A stretch of DNA of 45,000 bases from Chromera velia (Eukaryota; Sar; Chromeraceae): the NCBI GenBank assembly GCA_018398765.1, contig JAHBMJ010001986.1:60026-105025 (forward strand), in the 5' to 3' direction. A program made the translations under genes and the position numbers. The notes under the pieces are model-generated. The model ran no database searches and had not been told where the DNA came from. It worked only from the letters and a program-made list of their open reading frames with translations. The stretch's first letter is position 1. Every line of letters starts with the position of its first letter. This document shows positions 33,817-44,290 of the stretch, piece by piece.

Positions 33817-35669
33817 ATGGTCGACACCCGAAGCACCAAGCGTGACCCACCTGCCAAGCCCAAAGCCTCCGTCAAGAAGGTTAACAAGAAGCTAAAGGCC
33901 GCAGCAAAGCGCAAGGCCTGTGTAGCTGCAGTAAAAGAAGAGGAGGCTGAACAGAGAGATCAACAAGTGCAAGCAGACGCCAAAATGGCACAGAAGCTTG
34001 CAGAAGAGGAGGCACAGGCTGCGGACGCTGCTGCAGATGCTGGCTAAGGGACAGGACACCAGGACACCACCGCCCTCCAGGGAGGAGCGGCTGCTCAGCC
34101 CGCCCAACCGGAGGGTCAGTCCTCTTGTGCAGCTCTCCAGGGTAGCACTGACCTCTTATGTCCCCCTGCGATAGCTGTCAACCCTGTCTCTTCTATCTCC
34201 CCTGTCCCTCTCTCCATGTCCACAGGCGGTGGTATGTATGCGGGCCTCGGTGTTCACATCTTCCGTCACCCGGACAGGAAGAGGACCATCTTCGTTCACC
34301 TGGATGGAGACGGACAGGCTGTTGTCCTTGAACCGGTGAAGAAGGCAAAGAAGGACAAGCCCAAGACTGACAGCACCTCGGCTTCAGTTGCTGCAGCACC
34401 GGGAGGCAGCGACCTTGATGGCAGCGAGCCCAATAACGATGATGAAGGAGACCCTCCCGAAGTTGTCGGCTCTAACAATAACACGTGGTGGACCTACAAC
34501 GGCCCCCACCCCAGGAGGGTCACCTTCACCAAGGAGACCGACAACAAGGCCAAGAGGATCGCTGCTCCCACTCGCGAGACCACGAATCCCGGCCTCTCTG
34601 AGTCTTTGAGGAGATGCGCTGGACACCTGCCCAACCCCACTGTGAAGGCAGATACGCTTACCTTCAGCGGGGAGAGGCAGAAGGCGCAGGAGTTCTGGAC
34701 CTCCTTCAAGGCAGACGCCCACGTCCACAAGTGGGATATGATCGAGACCCGATACTACTTCCATAAGGCATTGCGGGGAGTAGCAGCCACTGGTTCTCCT
34801 CCTCCATCGAGGAGAAGAACAAACCAATCGAGTCCCTCTCCGACCTGGAGAAATACTTCTTCACCAAGTTCGGTCTTACCAAGGCCTAGCGCGACGCCGC
34901 CGAGGAAAAGCTCGAACACATCGTACAAGACGTCCCTGCAGATGAAAACATCCGCGCATATGTGGAGCGGATGAGCAACATCTGCAGGGAGGCAAAGATT
35001 GATGAGGACAACCTGAAGGTCATGAAGAGGTTCTGTAAGGGCATCTTCAATAAGATTGTCAGGACCGTCCTCACCACCGAGACCCACACTACATTCGATT
35101 CCCTCGTTACCTCCACTGAGAAGCTTGCCCAGGCCAACACCACCAGTGCTCGCAACTCCACTACCCGCGTCTCCTCCGCCACCGCCCACGTCCCTGAGTG
35201 GAAACCCGACTACAACCGTGCCTACAACCCCAACCCCGCAGCCCCGATCCCAGACTCTAGCCAGCCTCTGCCCAGAGATTTTCTGGATGCGCTCGACAAC
35301 CTCATAAAAGTGGGATCTCTTCAATCCTCCTTCTGCCGTAAGTGTGCAGGGACCCGACCGCACTTTGGGAACATGTGCACCGTCAGATACGAGGACCGCT
35401 GCTTTAAGTACGGGGAAAGAGAACACCTGGCACCTGCCTACGTCCACCCCAGATCATATATCTCCCCTGACCCCGCAGTAAGGGCTCTCGTCCAACAGTG
35501 TAGAAGGATTCGTGAGAAACAGCAGCAGCAACTCTCAGAGCAGCAGCAGCTCTCGAACAGAGCCCGCCCCCTGAATTACAGAGACCTCGAATTAGAGCCC
35601 CCCACCATGCAGCGTGTGAGAAACCCCTTCCAGAACCACGCCACTCCGAACATGAACGGCGGTCAGTAG
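33817..35669 (+). pseudogene. Degenerate Gag of the plus-strand gypsy fragment
   Basis: ATG at 33817; a Lys/Ala/Glu-rich N-terminus (residues 1-75), an in-frame TAA at 34045, then the same frame continues through NNTWWTYNGPHPRRVTF to DTLTFSGERQKAQEFWTSFK, the start of a retrotransposon Gag core. The frame shifts near 34790: SIEEKNKPIESLSDLEKYFF, a TAG at about 34887, AYVERMSNICREAK and VMKRFCKGIF complete the core. The C-terminus has CRKCAGTRPHFGNMC (about 35335-35377) and a broken knuckle CFKYGEREH, in which the expected Cys is Tyr. Confidence 0.7.
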
Positions 35670-36499
35670 GAGCAACCCTGCGTCACTCTCAACCCAGCTC
35701 GATGCAACGGCCGCGTTTGCTTCCACCCTCCATCTACCGACCCCTCAGGCACCGGTGGCATGGAGATGAACCTGCTCGAGTGGGCTGAGTGCCAGCAGCG
35801 TGGATAGGGCGATGGAGGTACAGGAGGAACCGAACATCACCAGCGCATCCCCCATCCCCCCCCATTTGCTACAGATGCGAACCAAGAGCCCCTGGGTCCT
35901 CCCTAAATCTACCCTATCCCTCCCCACTGACCCTATAGAGTACCCTTCCAAGGCCCCTCTGCCTCTGCCAACGGGAGGGCGTCAAACTGAAGGGTCTGGA
36001 GCCAGGGCGACTCCAGACCACCCAAACCGCCCAGACAGCACAAGTCTCTGCAGCAGCTGCAGAGAACAGGCCCTTTGACCCCCCTGATGATCAGCCAAAC
36101 ACGACAGAGGACCACACAGAGTTCTTCGGGGGAATGGCGAGTCCAGTCCCCTTAATGCATAAGTACGCCTATGCTTTCCGCAACGATTTGGTCCCGAACG
36201 ATGTTAGCATTCCCGATCTCCTCGGTGGGCTCGCTCCTGGAACATGGGAGTATAACTGGTACCCCCTGCTCCAGATGTGCCTAATGAGTGAGAAGCCTCT
36301 TCCCCTTCGCCCTGTCATAGACCCCACTACGCACCTGCCTTACGTCCCAAGACCAGACCCCCCGACCAGCAAACTGAAACAGCAGCAGCAGAAGCGCCAT
36401 CCCCAACCGCCAGACCCCACAGCACGAAGAGGGCCTCTGGGAGCCCCTCGAGTCGCCAACGTCTCCCTCTGACCAGTCCCTGAGCGTCATGGGTTCCCG

Positions 36500-37046
36500 C
36501 TTCTCATCAAAATGTGTGTGTCTAGCATTGCTCTTACTGATGGGGGTGCGGATATCAGTTTCAAATTGATGAGTGACAAAGTCTTGTCTACTCTTTTTGC
36601 TCTGCGACCCTCCCTCCGCAGGCATTTCAAAGCGACTGACGTTCGGGTGGTTGGAGAAGGGAATTCCCCTCTGCAGATCACGGGATTCATCAACCTCATC
36701 CTCTCCTCGTTCGCACGACCCCTCCGCCACACCTTTTACATCTGCTCGAACCTCATGCATGACACGATTCTGGGGATGGACTAGCTAATACGTCATGCTA
36801 AGAGCCAGTTTTTCGAGGACTCCAAGCTGACCCTCCAGAGCCGATTCGACAAGGAAGAGGAGACGGAGGTCATCACACTCTTCCCCCTTTCCGAGCTGTA
36901 GAGCGAGAAGGCGAGCCTCCAGACACCCATCCTGTTAATTGCTAGAACCGTTATCCCTCCCCGTTCAGGTATGCACGTGCAGGTGAAGCTTCCCGAGTCC
37001 TCAGGGATTCGAAACGGTACGCCTGTCCTGTTAGAGCGCATCGCAT
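36500..37046 (+). pseudogene. Protease region of the plus-strand gypsy fragment
   Basis: SIALTDGGADISFKLM carries the active-site loop (usual DTG or DSG is DGG) and DTILGMD the hydrophobic strand, with a TAG at 36782. The frame then gives IPPRSGMHVQVKLPESSG and stops at 37044-37046. Upstream, 36134-36472 is an open frame rich in Pro and Gln that may be the Gag-protease linker. Confidence 0.7.
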
Positions 37047-37905
37047 AATTTAGTGTATGGCTGGAAAGAGACCTTTAGGACAATCTTACTCCTTGATTTA
37101 ATTTATTTCTGTATGACTGACATGACTAGCCGGGCGATCAACTCCGGCCAGAACAAGCAACAGTGTTACTCCATTGCAATGTCACGATAAAGCATCACAC
37201 CTGTAAAGTAAAAATATAAGTAAATTTAAGAAAATTTAAGCTACAAATGAGGGAGCATTGTTTTTTTTTTTTTATCCCTTTAATTTTTTAGTAAAAATAA
37301 GAATTTATCATTTGTCTGTCTTGGTGGAGTCACAATTTAACTTTCTTTTTCACGTTAGCTTTCACGTTAGTAATTTGTGTTAACCAAATCCCTACATACG
37401 TCATTTTCTTCTTGGAAATATGTCGATCTAACAGCAGAGCTTTCCTTGTTTCTTCTTCTAACTTTAATTCCGATTCAACCTCGTCCAGCGGCTCCAGCCG
37501 TCTCCGGCCGTCTCCGATTAATCGCAAGGCGATCCTCTCCAGCATTTACACAATTTTACAGATACCGCGGCCTGCAGGGCACCCATCCGTGCAACCATGC
37601 ATGCAACACAACAACATCTGTTGCATGCACCACGTACGCACCTCTCACGACTGGGGGCGACGGCATGTCCCGTAGGGACATTATTAATAATACATGCACG
37701 ATATATATGCATGCAGGGAGGCTCGGAGTCCGCCAAGACTGCATTTCCCAAAGGACTTCTAAATTCGCGTACCCTGTGATTCGTCACTAATGGAGTGCAT
37801 GACCCTCCTTTTCACAGTCTCTGCCTCTTGAAATCTCTTCCATGTCGGCTGCTCCCTAAGCTGGCCAGCCTATAGAGCTGAAATGAGAGTCCCCTATCGA
37901 ATCAT
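37047..37905. other. Intergenic sequence with a perfect inverted repeat
   Basis: 37060-37370 is AT-rich. A minus-strand frame 37330-37545 (RIALRLIGDGRRRLEPLDEV) starts with ATG and is charged like a real protein, but has no known motif. TGCATGCAACA (37598-37608) and TGTTGCATGCA (37619-37629) form an 11-bp perfect stem with a 10-base loop. The rest shows nothing recognisable. Confidence 0.45.
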
Positions 37906-40417
37906 ATGAAGCACCCGTCCCCGTCTCCGCTTTTTGTCATCTGTGCTCTTCTATCTTTCCGGATTTACAGCGCTTTTGTGTTCCGGACCTCGCCCCTATC
38001 GTCTCAAGACATCGAGATGAAGTCTTCTGCAAGAGTGGGAAGGCCCTATGAAGAGTTTCCGGGCATCATTCAAGAAGTGATCTCTCACGTCTCTGAACAC
38101 CCCGTCCCCTTCGTCTCCACCGAAATGTCAGTCGGACCAAGACAGGACTGCGGCCCTTTTGCCCACTCCTTCTTTCGTGCCTTCACTTTTCCTCGTGTCT
38201 TAATGGCTTTCTCTCATTCTCTCCCACTCTTACAACTCGTTTTGGAGGTGCAGTGGTGTATCAAAGTATCCAGTCGGAACACCGTCTCCTCTCTTGTTTT
38301 GGCCGTCTCGCTCTGACTGTAAGCGTCTCCGCACAGTCAGCCACCTTCTGCGACGGTACTGTTTTCAAAAACCTTCTTTCTTTACGTCTCGACTTTAACG
38401 GCATCAAGGACTCAAGTATCGATTCATTCTCCCAAGTAACCTGTACCTCCATTTATAACTGTTTCACCTTTTTGAAGATACTAACAAACACTTTCCTCCC
38501 ACTGCAATAAGAACATTCATAACCCAGAATTCTGCCTCTTGAATATTCTCGCCTGCAGGTACTACAAGTCTTCTGACTCTCTGCCTCCCAGAAAGCTTTC
38601 CTCGTTGGTGGAGAAAGTCCAGAAATGGAAACCTGCAGCAGCAGAGGCAGACGAAATGGAAACCGGGCATTCCGAGCTAATCGGTCCCGAACAGCAGAAT
38701 TACCTCTCCGTCGTCAAGGCCGTTCTCTTTTACGCTCTAGACGCACTTGACGAGTCCCACAACTTGGTCCTGCCGCTCTCTTGGCCCTCTCCCACGCCTT
38801 TTGGGGGACCTGCCATCAGGGGAAGTGCAGCGGCACAGGACGCTACTCTGTGCCACGCAATGCTACACAGGCACGTCTCTCTTTCTCTGATTCTCTTTTC
38901 CACAGAGCTGTCTGAACTTTCCTTCTTCTAATCACTTCCTTCGTGATCCCTTGCGCAGACAGAGGCCTGGTGGTTTTGTCACTTTTCTCTCGTTTTCTTT
39001 TGGCCCCGGACCATCTTCTGTTGGCCTCCTCACTTTCTTCAATTTCCCCGTGGAGGTACCCCATGTCGCACATTTGTTATGTCGTATCTCTTGCTGGTGC
39101 GTCTGTTTTTCTCACCGTGTCAGCCAGTCCGTGAATAGAATGGAAGTGAAACGACCAATCATCGTCGTTGTGTGTTTCCTTTCTGCCCAAGTGTCTGCCT
39201 GCCTCTAGGATAGCTGGCTCTCGGGCCTCGATTGTTCTCTTTGCGTCAATTTCCTCTTGCCGAGAGCACCTCATACATTTCATGTACACGCAAATGCATA
39301 GAGCCTTTCTGTCTCTCTGTGCATGCACGTCTGCGTCGATTGAATTGCTTGCAAGCAGACGAGAGGGCGACTTCATTGGTGCTGAGGCCGGACTGTCCGG
39401 GTGGGACAACGCCTCCTTCTGGTTCTCCCGTGTGGACAGGGGCCACCCTGTGTACCCTCTGCTCGTGCAGTTCTGTAGGGAGAGGGCCAAAGGGGAAGCG
39501 GGGGGGCAGACACACGCAAAGAGGAAGGACAGCATCTTCGGTGAGTCACGGGAGGATGGGAGAAGAGGTTCTGGAGGGTCCTTTGCTGTGCTTCACAGAA
39601 ACTAACGCACCCATTCCACTACTGAGACACGACACATACAGAGGGAGGAGAAGATCTTTGGGGTCTTGTTGGGGAAGTTGAGCAAAGTGGGTGTGTCAGG
39701 TGAGAGCGGGAGGGAGCAGGTGAGAGCGCGTGGGCGATTTTGTCATGGAGTTACTGTGAGAGTGAGAGTGAGCGTGTAAAGGAGGCAGAGCGAGACTCAA
39801 CGAGAGAGTTTGTGAGATGCGGAGAACGGGAGAGTGTGGGTGCAGTCGAGGGTCGAAGTGAAGCAGCACGTCGTCATGTTTGTGTGTGAGAATATGAGGG
39901 AGAAACAGAATGTCCGTGGGGATTTGCAGCTGTGTCAACGATTTCTGACTGAATTCTTTTGTTTGTTTGGCGGGAAGTCTTCCTCGTCCTCTTTCTCCCT
40001 CTGTCATTCCTTCTTTCTTTCGACGTTTCACTCCTTTCTGCCGGATTGCCTCCCTTCAGAGAAACTTGGGAAGAACTCGAATTGGAGCTCCTCTCTCCTC
40101 ACGAGCCTGGTGGAGAGCGGCGTCTGCGGGGGTCTCTCTGAAGAGGACAAAAAGGAGATTGAAGAGGTTTGTTCAGACGAGCCCAATCTGCCGGCTTGTG
40201 TGTGGGTCTGTCCGTCTCTTCAGCAGCCTACCTCTTCGAGTATCTTCCAGTCTGCTTTCAGCTTTTCCTGCCTGCCTGCGCGTGTCTAGTGGCGAACACA
40301 CTGGCTGCGTCTTGCTGTCTCTCTTTTGCCCCCGTCCCCTCACCTTCCCCCCTCGCTGCCCCCTACGCATACATACACGTATACATACATACATACATAC
40401 ATACACATACATACACG

Positions 40418-40452
<35 letters not shown>

Positions 40453-40694
40453 ACACTTACACTTACACTTACACTTACGCTTACACTTACACTTACCTTA
40501 CTTTCGCTGCGTTATTCTCGGCCTCCACCTGTCCGTTTGCTCCTCTGCCTGACTATTTGTCCGTCTCCTCTCCTGACTCGCATGCCCCCTCACTCTGGCT
40601 TTTTCCCACGTGCATGCAGGTCCTTTTTGCTGAGTGGAAATTCCTTCTGGACAAATGCTGGGGGAAGTTGTCACGCTGTCACAATTCTGATTAA
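37906..40694 (+). CDS. Five-exon gene, conserved uncharacterised protein with HRREGD and FWFSRV motifs
   Basis: Exons 37906-38126, 38559-38870, 39359-39540, 40060-40166, 40620-40694 join in phase (2, 2, 1, 0) to a 298-residue protein. Residues 1-24 are a signal peptide (LFVICALLSFRIYSAF). The core in exons 2-3 has ALDALDESHNLVLPL, ATLCHAMLHRREGDF and NASFWFSRVDRGHPVYPL. This spacing (LD-SH, Trp/His-x-x-HR-E-D, N-x-x-[YF]WF-RV-x-HPV) matches, from memory, a widespread family of about 200-residue proteins in bacteria and eukaryotes with no assigned function; its conserved His, Arg and Glu could form an active site. Intron 2 would use a GC donor (AG/GCACGT): the nearby GT donor puts exon 3 out of frame, while the GC donor recreates HRREGD exactly. 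Exon 5 ends with WGKLSRCHNSD. Confidence 0.8.
40376..40500. repeat. CA/CATA/CTTACA microsatellite in intron 4
   Basis: ATACATAC units, then (CA)n at 40421-40450, then CTTACA hexamers to about 40497. Confidence 0.9.
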
Positions 40695-41160
40695 TGTGCA
40701 GTGTTCAATTAATCCACGAGGATCGTATCCGTGAGGATATCGCCGGTCATATTGGTCTTGTTTGACGGCTCAAAGAATCCATAAACAAGAACTGAGTAAA
40801 GCTGGAAGTGGAGAGATTTCAACAAAAAACATGAGAAGTGAAGCTACTATACCCGGTTTCATACCACAAAAGAGTCTCCCTATTAAACTATACTCCAGAA
40901 CCTTTTCACATACAGATCTATCTTATTTTCATAGCTAATCTTATAGACTTTCATTGATCTGTTCTATATAGTTCTATATGATATTATATGATAAAGTTGC
41001 TAGGCTATATGAAGCTATTGAATCTGGTATTAATATATGAACAAACTACTTGCTAGAAGATTCAATTTTAACTTAAAGTTTTTAGTTATGGTAAACAGTT
41101 TTTAATATTGATTTCATTCCAGTAGCTTGACATTTGGCGTCGCTAGATCTAGGATTTAAC
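40695..41160. other. AT-rich non-coding sequence
   Basis: 3' flank of the five-exon gene. A short inverted motif ATCCACGAGGATCGTATCCG lies near 40710. Nothing else recognised. Confidence 0.5.
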
Positions 41161-41165
41161 CCTGA

Positions 41166-42693
41166 ATCATCATCATCATCATCATTATTATTATTAATCG
41201 GTCTATAGGCCATCATGCAGTGCATGAGTCTAGGACAATGCTTTATTGCCCCTTTGCCAGACCTGCATCATACAATGGGAGGGGGCTTCATTCTTACAAC
41301 TCTAAACACCCTGCATCTAGAAGATGCTTTCTAAATCGCTGATGTCGTTTCCCTTCTGTGGGAGGAGTGCGACAACTGCAACAGAGACTCTCAGGCAGTA
41401 GAGGCAGACAGGAAGACCGGTGGAGAGGGGGGACGGGAGATGTACGTGGGAGATGGAAAAAGAACATTCAAAGGTGAGGCGGGAAGAGAGGTAAGTAACC
41501 ATCACATGTATCGAATCGCAGGCCTTACGATGGAGGGCGCAGACAGATGTTTCGCAAGATTCGCAGGGCCGGTATGGGTGAGTGTCTGAGTGCTAGGGTG
41601 ACCTTCATTCGTGCCAACAATTCGCTTTGCGTGGCGTGTTTTAGAGGGGTGGAGTCTATCGATAGCAACCACTTTCTCTCTCTTTCTTGGGCTCTGTCTA
41701 ATTTAGCTTCAATTTTGACTACAATTGCATTCAGAGCCTCTCGATCTGCTTTTGTTTCTGTACATTCAGTCAGTCGGTACAGTAGATCGTCTGCTTGGCC
41801 CCTGCATGCAGGGCAAACCGCGTCTTCCAGCCCAGGGCCTCTGTACGGTGCATGGGGGCGACCACTAAGCAACATATACAGCAAGGCTGAAAAAGGGCCT
41901 AAGGACCAGATCGCAGCGCGGGGGAGGGAAACGAAACGGGAGGATGAAGGGGATGAAGGAAAAATAGAGGAAAGGAAGAGAAGAGACGAACGTTGGGCAG
42001 TAGAATAAGACATTTGAAACACATTCGGTCTGATGCCTCTACCAAACTGCAAAACCGCCCCCCGTGAAGCGGCCCTTTCTAGATAACCATCAATCCATTC
42101 ATCAACTTCTCGGTTGATCACTGCTCTTAAGAGAAGGAGACGGCCAACCTTGGTGGCTTTCTTCCTTCTTCTGATGGTTGGATTGACAGTCACATATTCT
42201 TCCAATCTGGTCGACCCAATAAATTTTTGTGCGTGCATCATAGAGGAAGGACAAATTTAAATCACCATTCATTAAAGCCGACCAGGCACCCGCGGGCATC
42301 TTGAGGTCAATATATTTTAAGTTAGTCAAATATCCAGCAAGTCTCATCGACATGTGCACACGTGCAGGAAGTAGACCGACAGCATACAGAGTAGGTACAC
42401 GGAAAGAAGAGAGAGACAGATTCAAAGCCCAATGGACAAAGTGCAATTGAAGTGCATCTAATGCATCCATGTCTGACTTGCGGACAGGCAGACAGTCAAA
42501 CACGTATAGAGCAACAGGCAACCAGAAAGCGCATAAACACAAAATTTTTGCTGCGGGGGGCAGGCGACCTAAAGAGAGTGCCATACTCTGACCATCTACT
42601 CGCTATGCTAAGCCTCTCTTCTATTACCTCCCTTAAGTCTCCCCCTTCGAACAAAAGAACATCCAGATACATCATCATCACTCCCAAGGCCAA
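41166..42693 (-). pseudogene. 3' end of a LINE (non-LTR retrotransposon)
   Basis: The minus strand reads MDALDALQLHFVHWAL, then FRVPTLYAVGLLPARVHMSM (42350-42470), typical of the segment after the LINE reverse transcriptase. Further on, in shifted frames, comes CPACRGQADDLLYRLTEC (about 41765-41815), the C-x2-C...C zinc-binding motif found at LINE C-termini, though its His is replaced. Several frames are needed, so it is dead. The 3' end has a tail of AAT and GAT triplets (41166-41196 on this strand), a form used by some LINEs in place of poly-A. The N-terminal part and most of the reverse transcriptase are missing, consistent with 5' truncation on insertion. Confidence 0.7.
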
Positions 42694-42749
42694 TTTTACT
42701 AAATTACTCGTGGTACAAAATTATTTAGAAATTCATTCTATCTATTAAT

Positions 42750-43474
42750 TCGATTGAATTTTATTTAATTGTTGTTATCCACATATTGTTAATCTGTTCA
42801 TTAGACCTCTTCGTTTCTTTCGTATTGTTAATTTTCTTTCAGTCTTAATCAATCTTATTCTTTCTATGTATTGATTTACATGCATGTGTGATTCTGTATT
42901 TCTGAATTAATTGTTTTGCTATAATGCAAAACCTCATGGCGTGCATAATATAATTAACTGGGTGACACCGTAATGGATGGTTTGACATCGGACCCATGTG
43001 CTCGCACCTTTTACTAGGCTTTTCAGCACACCGGTTCTATTGATTGCTAGGCTGCCCCTTCACCCGTTAGTCCGATTTGTGCACACGGTGAACTAACTTT
43101 GTTAGAGCTTCAACGTGATTTGCCGTAACAATATTGCTATCATCTTAATTGTTTTCTTGTTTTTTTTTTATAACTAGCCTAGTAGCTCTAGTGCTGCCCT
43201 ACTTAATAGTTAATGTTAGTCATCGGGCAGCAAGTGTATGTATGAAGGCCCTATAGATGAAGGCCCCAGAAATTAAGAGCACGTAAGGCCACTCCGACCA
43301 CTCTTGCCTTAATGAACTGCAGAAAGGGGAGAGTGGAAAGATTCATCATCATGACATCATGTAGCAATACGCTCATCTTTCTAGACAGCTCAGGCTGAAC
43401 CGTAAATAATGACTAGGTTTGATTTGATTTGATTTGATTTGAGGTAGTGCTTAATTTCAAATCATATCTGCAGG
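42750..43474. other. AT-rich sequence ending in a GATTT tail
   Basis: No gene. It ends with five GATTT units at 43418-43442 after AATAATGACTAGG, which could be the 3' tail of another, unrecognised LINE on the plus strand. Confidence 0.4.
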
Positions 43475-44282
43475 CAGGGTTGCTTTTCTGGTCGGTAACA
43501 GGTCTAGTCTACCGGTAATTGTCGGTAACCGATAATGGCCTCAGTCTGCCATCCTTTTACTAACAAAAAAAATGATAAAAATTAAGGTCCCCCCCAAAAA
43601 AATCGCCTGCGGCGCCAACCTTCAAAAACATGTTTTTAAGTGTTTATTGGCATTTGAAAAGCCTATTCACAAAAAAAAAAAAAAAAAATATTAAAAAAAT
43701 ATAAATTTTTAACTGCTTCACCCCTATAAGTGGCAAAAAGTTCTAACAGCTCTATAACAACGTCTGTCCAACAACTACTCTCTTTTTTGACTTTGCTTCA
43801 TCTCTCACTGTTCTACTTCTCTGTATATTAGGCCTTGACCGTCGTTAGAAAGCGATCAAAGTAAGAAACGGAAAAAGTCTATTTCTTTCTGAAAAACGAG
43901 GAGATGGTAAGCCTACGACTCTTTCCGTTGTTAAAATCGTGCAGGTGCATCTGTCTGGGCCAGCTGTGGTCATTGCGGCCAGCGGTTCTCTGTCTTTGGG
44001 CGCCAAGTATAAGACGGGACCCATCGCTTTGACCTGCGTCATCTTCAAGCACACTGGCCGCATAGCTGTCCCTACAGATGACGTATTGACTTTTTGAATT
44101 GATCTTAAGTCTAGCCTTAAGTGATTAATTGATTGACCTATAACCTGGGACTTAGGTTATTAAAAAGTGTTGGTGACTGTTAAAATTCTGCCAAGTCTTT
44201 GCCAACTGCCAGCAAACTCTGCTGGTAATTACCGGTTACTGGTAATGAAGCTTGTCTACCGCCAAAAAAATCGGCAACCCTG
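43475..44282. mobile_element. hAT-like DNA transposon, non-autonomous, 808 bp
   Basis: Begins CAGGGTTGC and ends GCAACCCTG, a 9-bp perfect terminal inverted repeat of the CAGGG type usual in hAT elements. It is flanked by TCTGCAGG on both sides (43467-43474 and 44283-44290), an 8-bp target duplication. Subterminal regions on both sides contain clusters of GGTAA/TTACC motifs (43491-43536 left, 44222-44246 right), as expected for transposase binding sites. No transposase domain is seen inside. Confidence 0.85.
43849..44097 (+). pseudogene. Coding-like segment inside the hAT element
   Basis: Open for 82 codons between TAG (43846) and TGA (44095). It has no ATG in frame. It reads GKSLFLSEKRGDGKPTTLSV and then VVIAASGSLSLGAKYKTGPI, ending GRIAVPTDDVLTF. 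Composition and local GC content (higher than the AT-rich element around it) are protein-like. A TTAG before 43831 and CGTGCAG before 43944 are possible acceptors. It may be a captured host exon or an exon of the autonomous relative; unrecognised. Confidence 0.4.
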
Positions 44283-44290
44283 TCTGCAGG

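Larger units (their letters stand above)
33817..37046 (+). mobile_element. Ty3/gypsy-like retrotransposon fragment: gag and protease only
   Basis: Gag (33817-35669) and protease (about 36500-36785) are followed by the short post-protease segment RTVIPPRSGMHVQV (about 36945-36990), and the similarity ends at about 37046 just before reverse transcriptase would begin. Interrupted by stops and at least one frameshift. It is oriented away from the minus-strand protease fragment at 32610-33013. Confidence 0.75.

Noticed and set aside
41525-42008. Plus-strand 153-codon frame at 41547-42008
   Set aside because: Antisense to the LINE C-terminal segment, whose minus-strand translation has the recognisable zinc motif.
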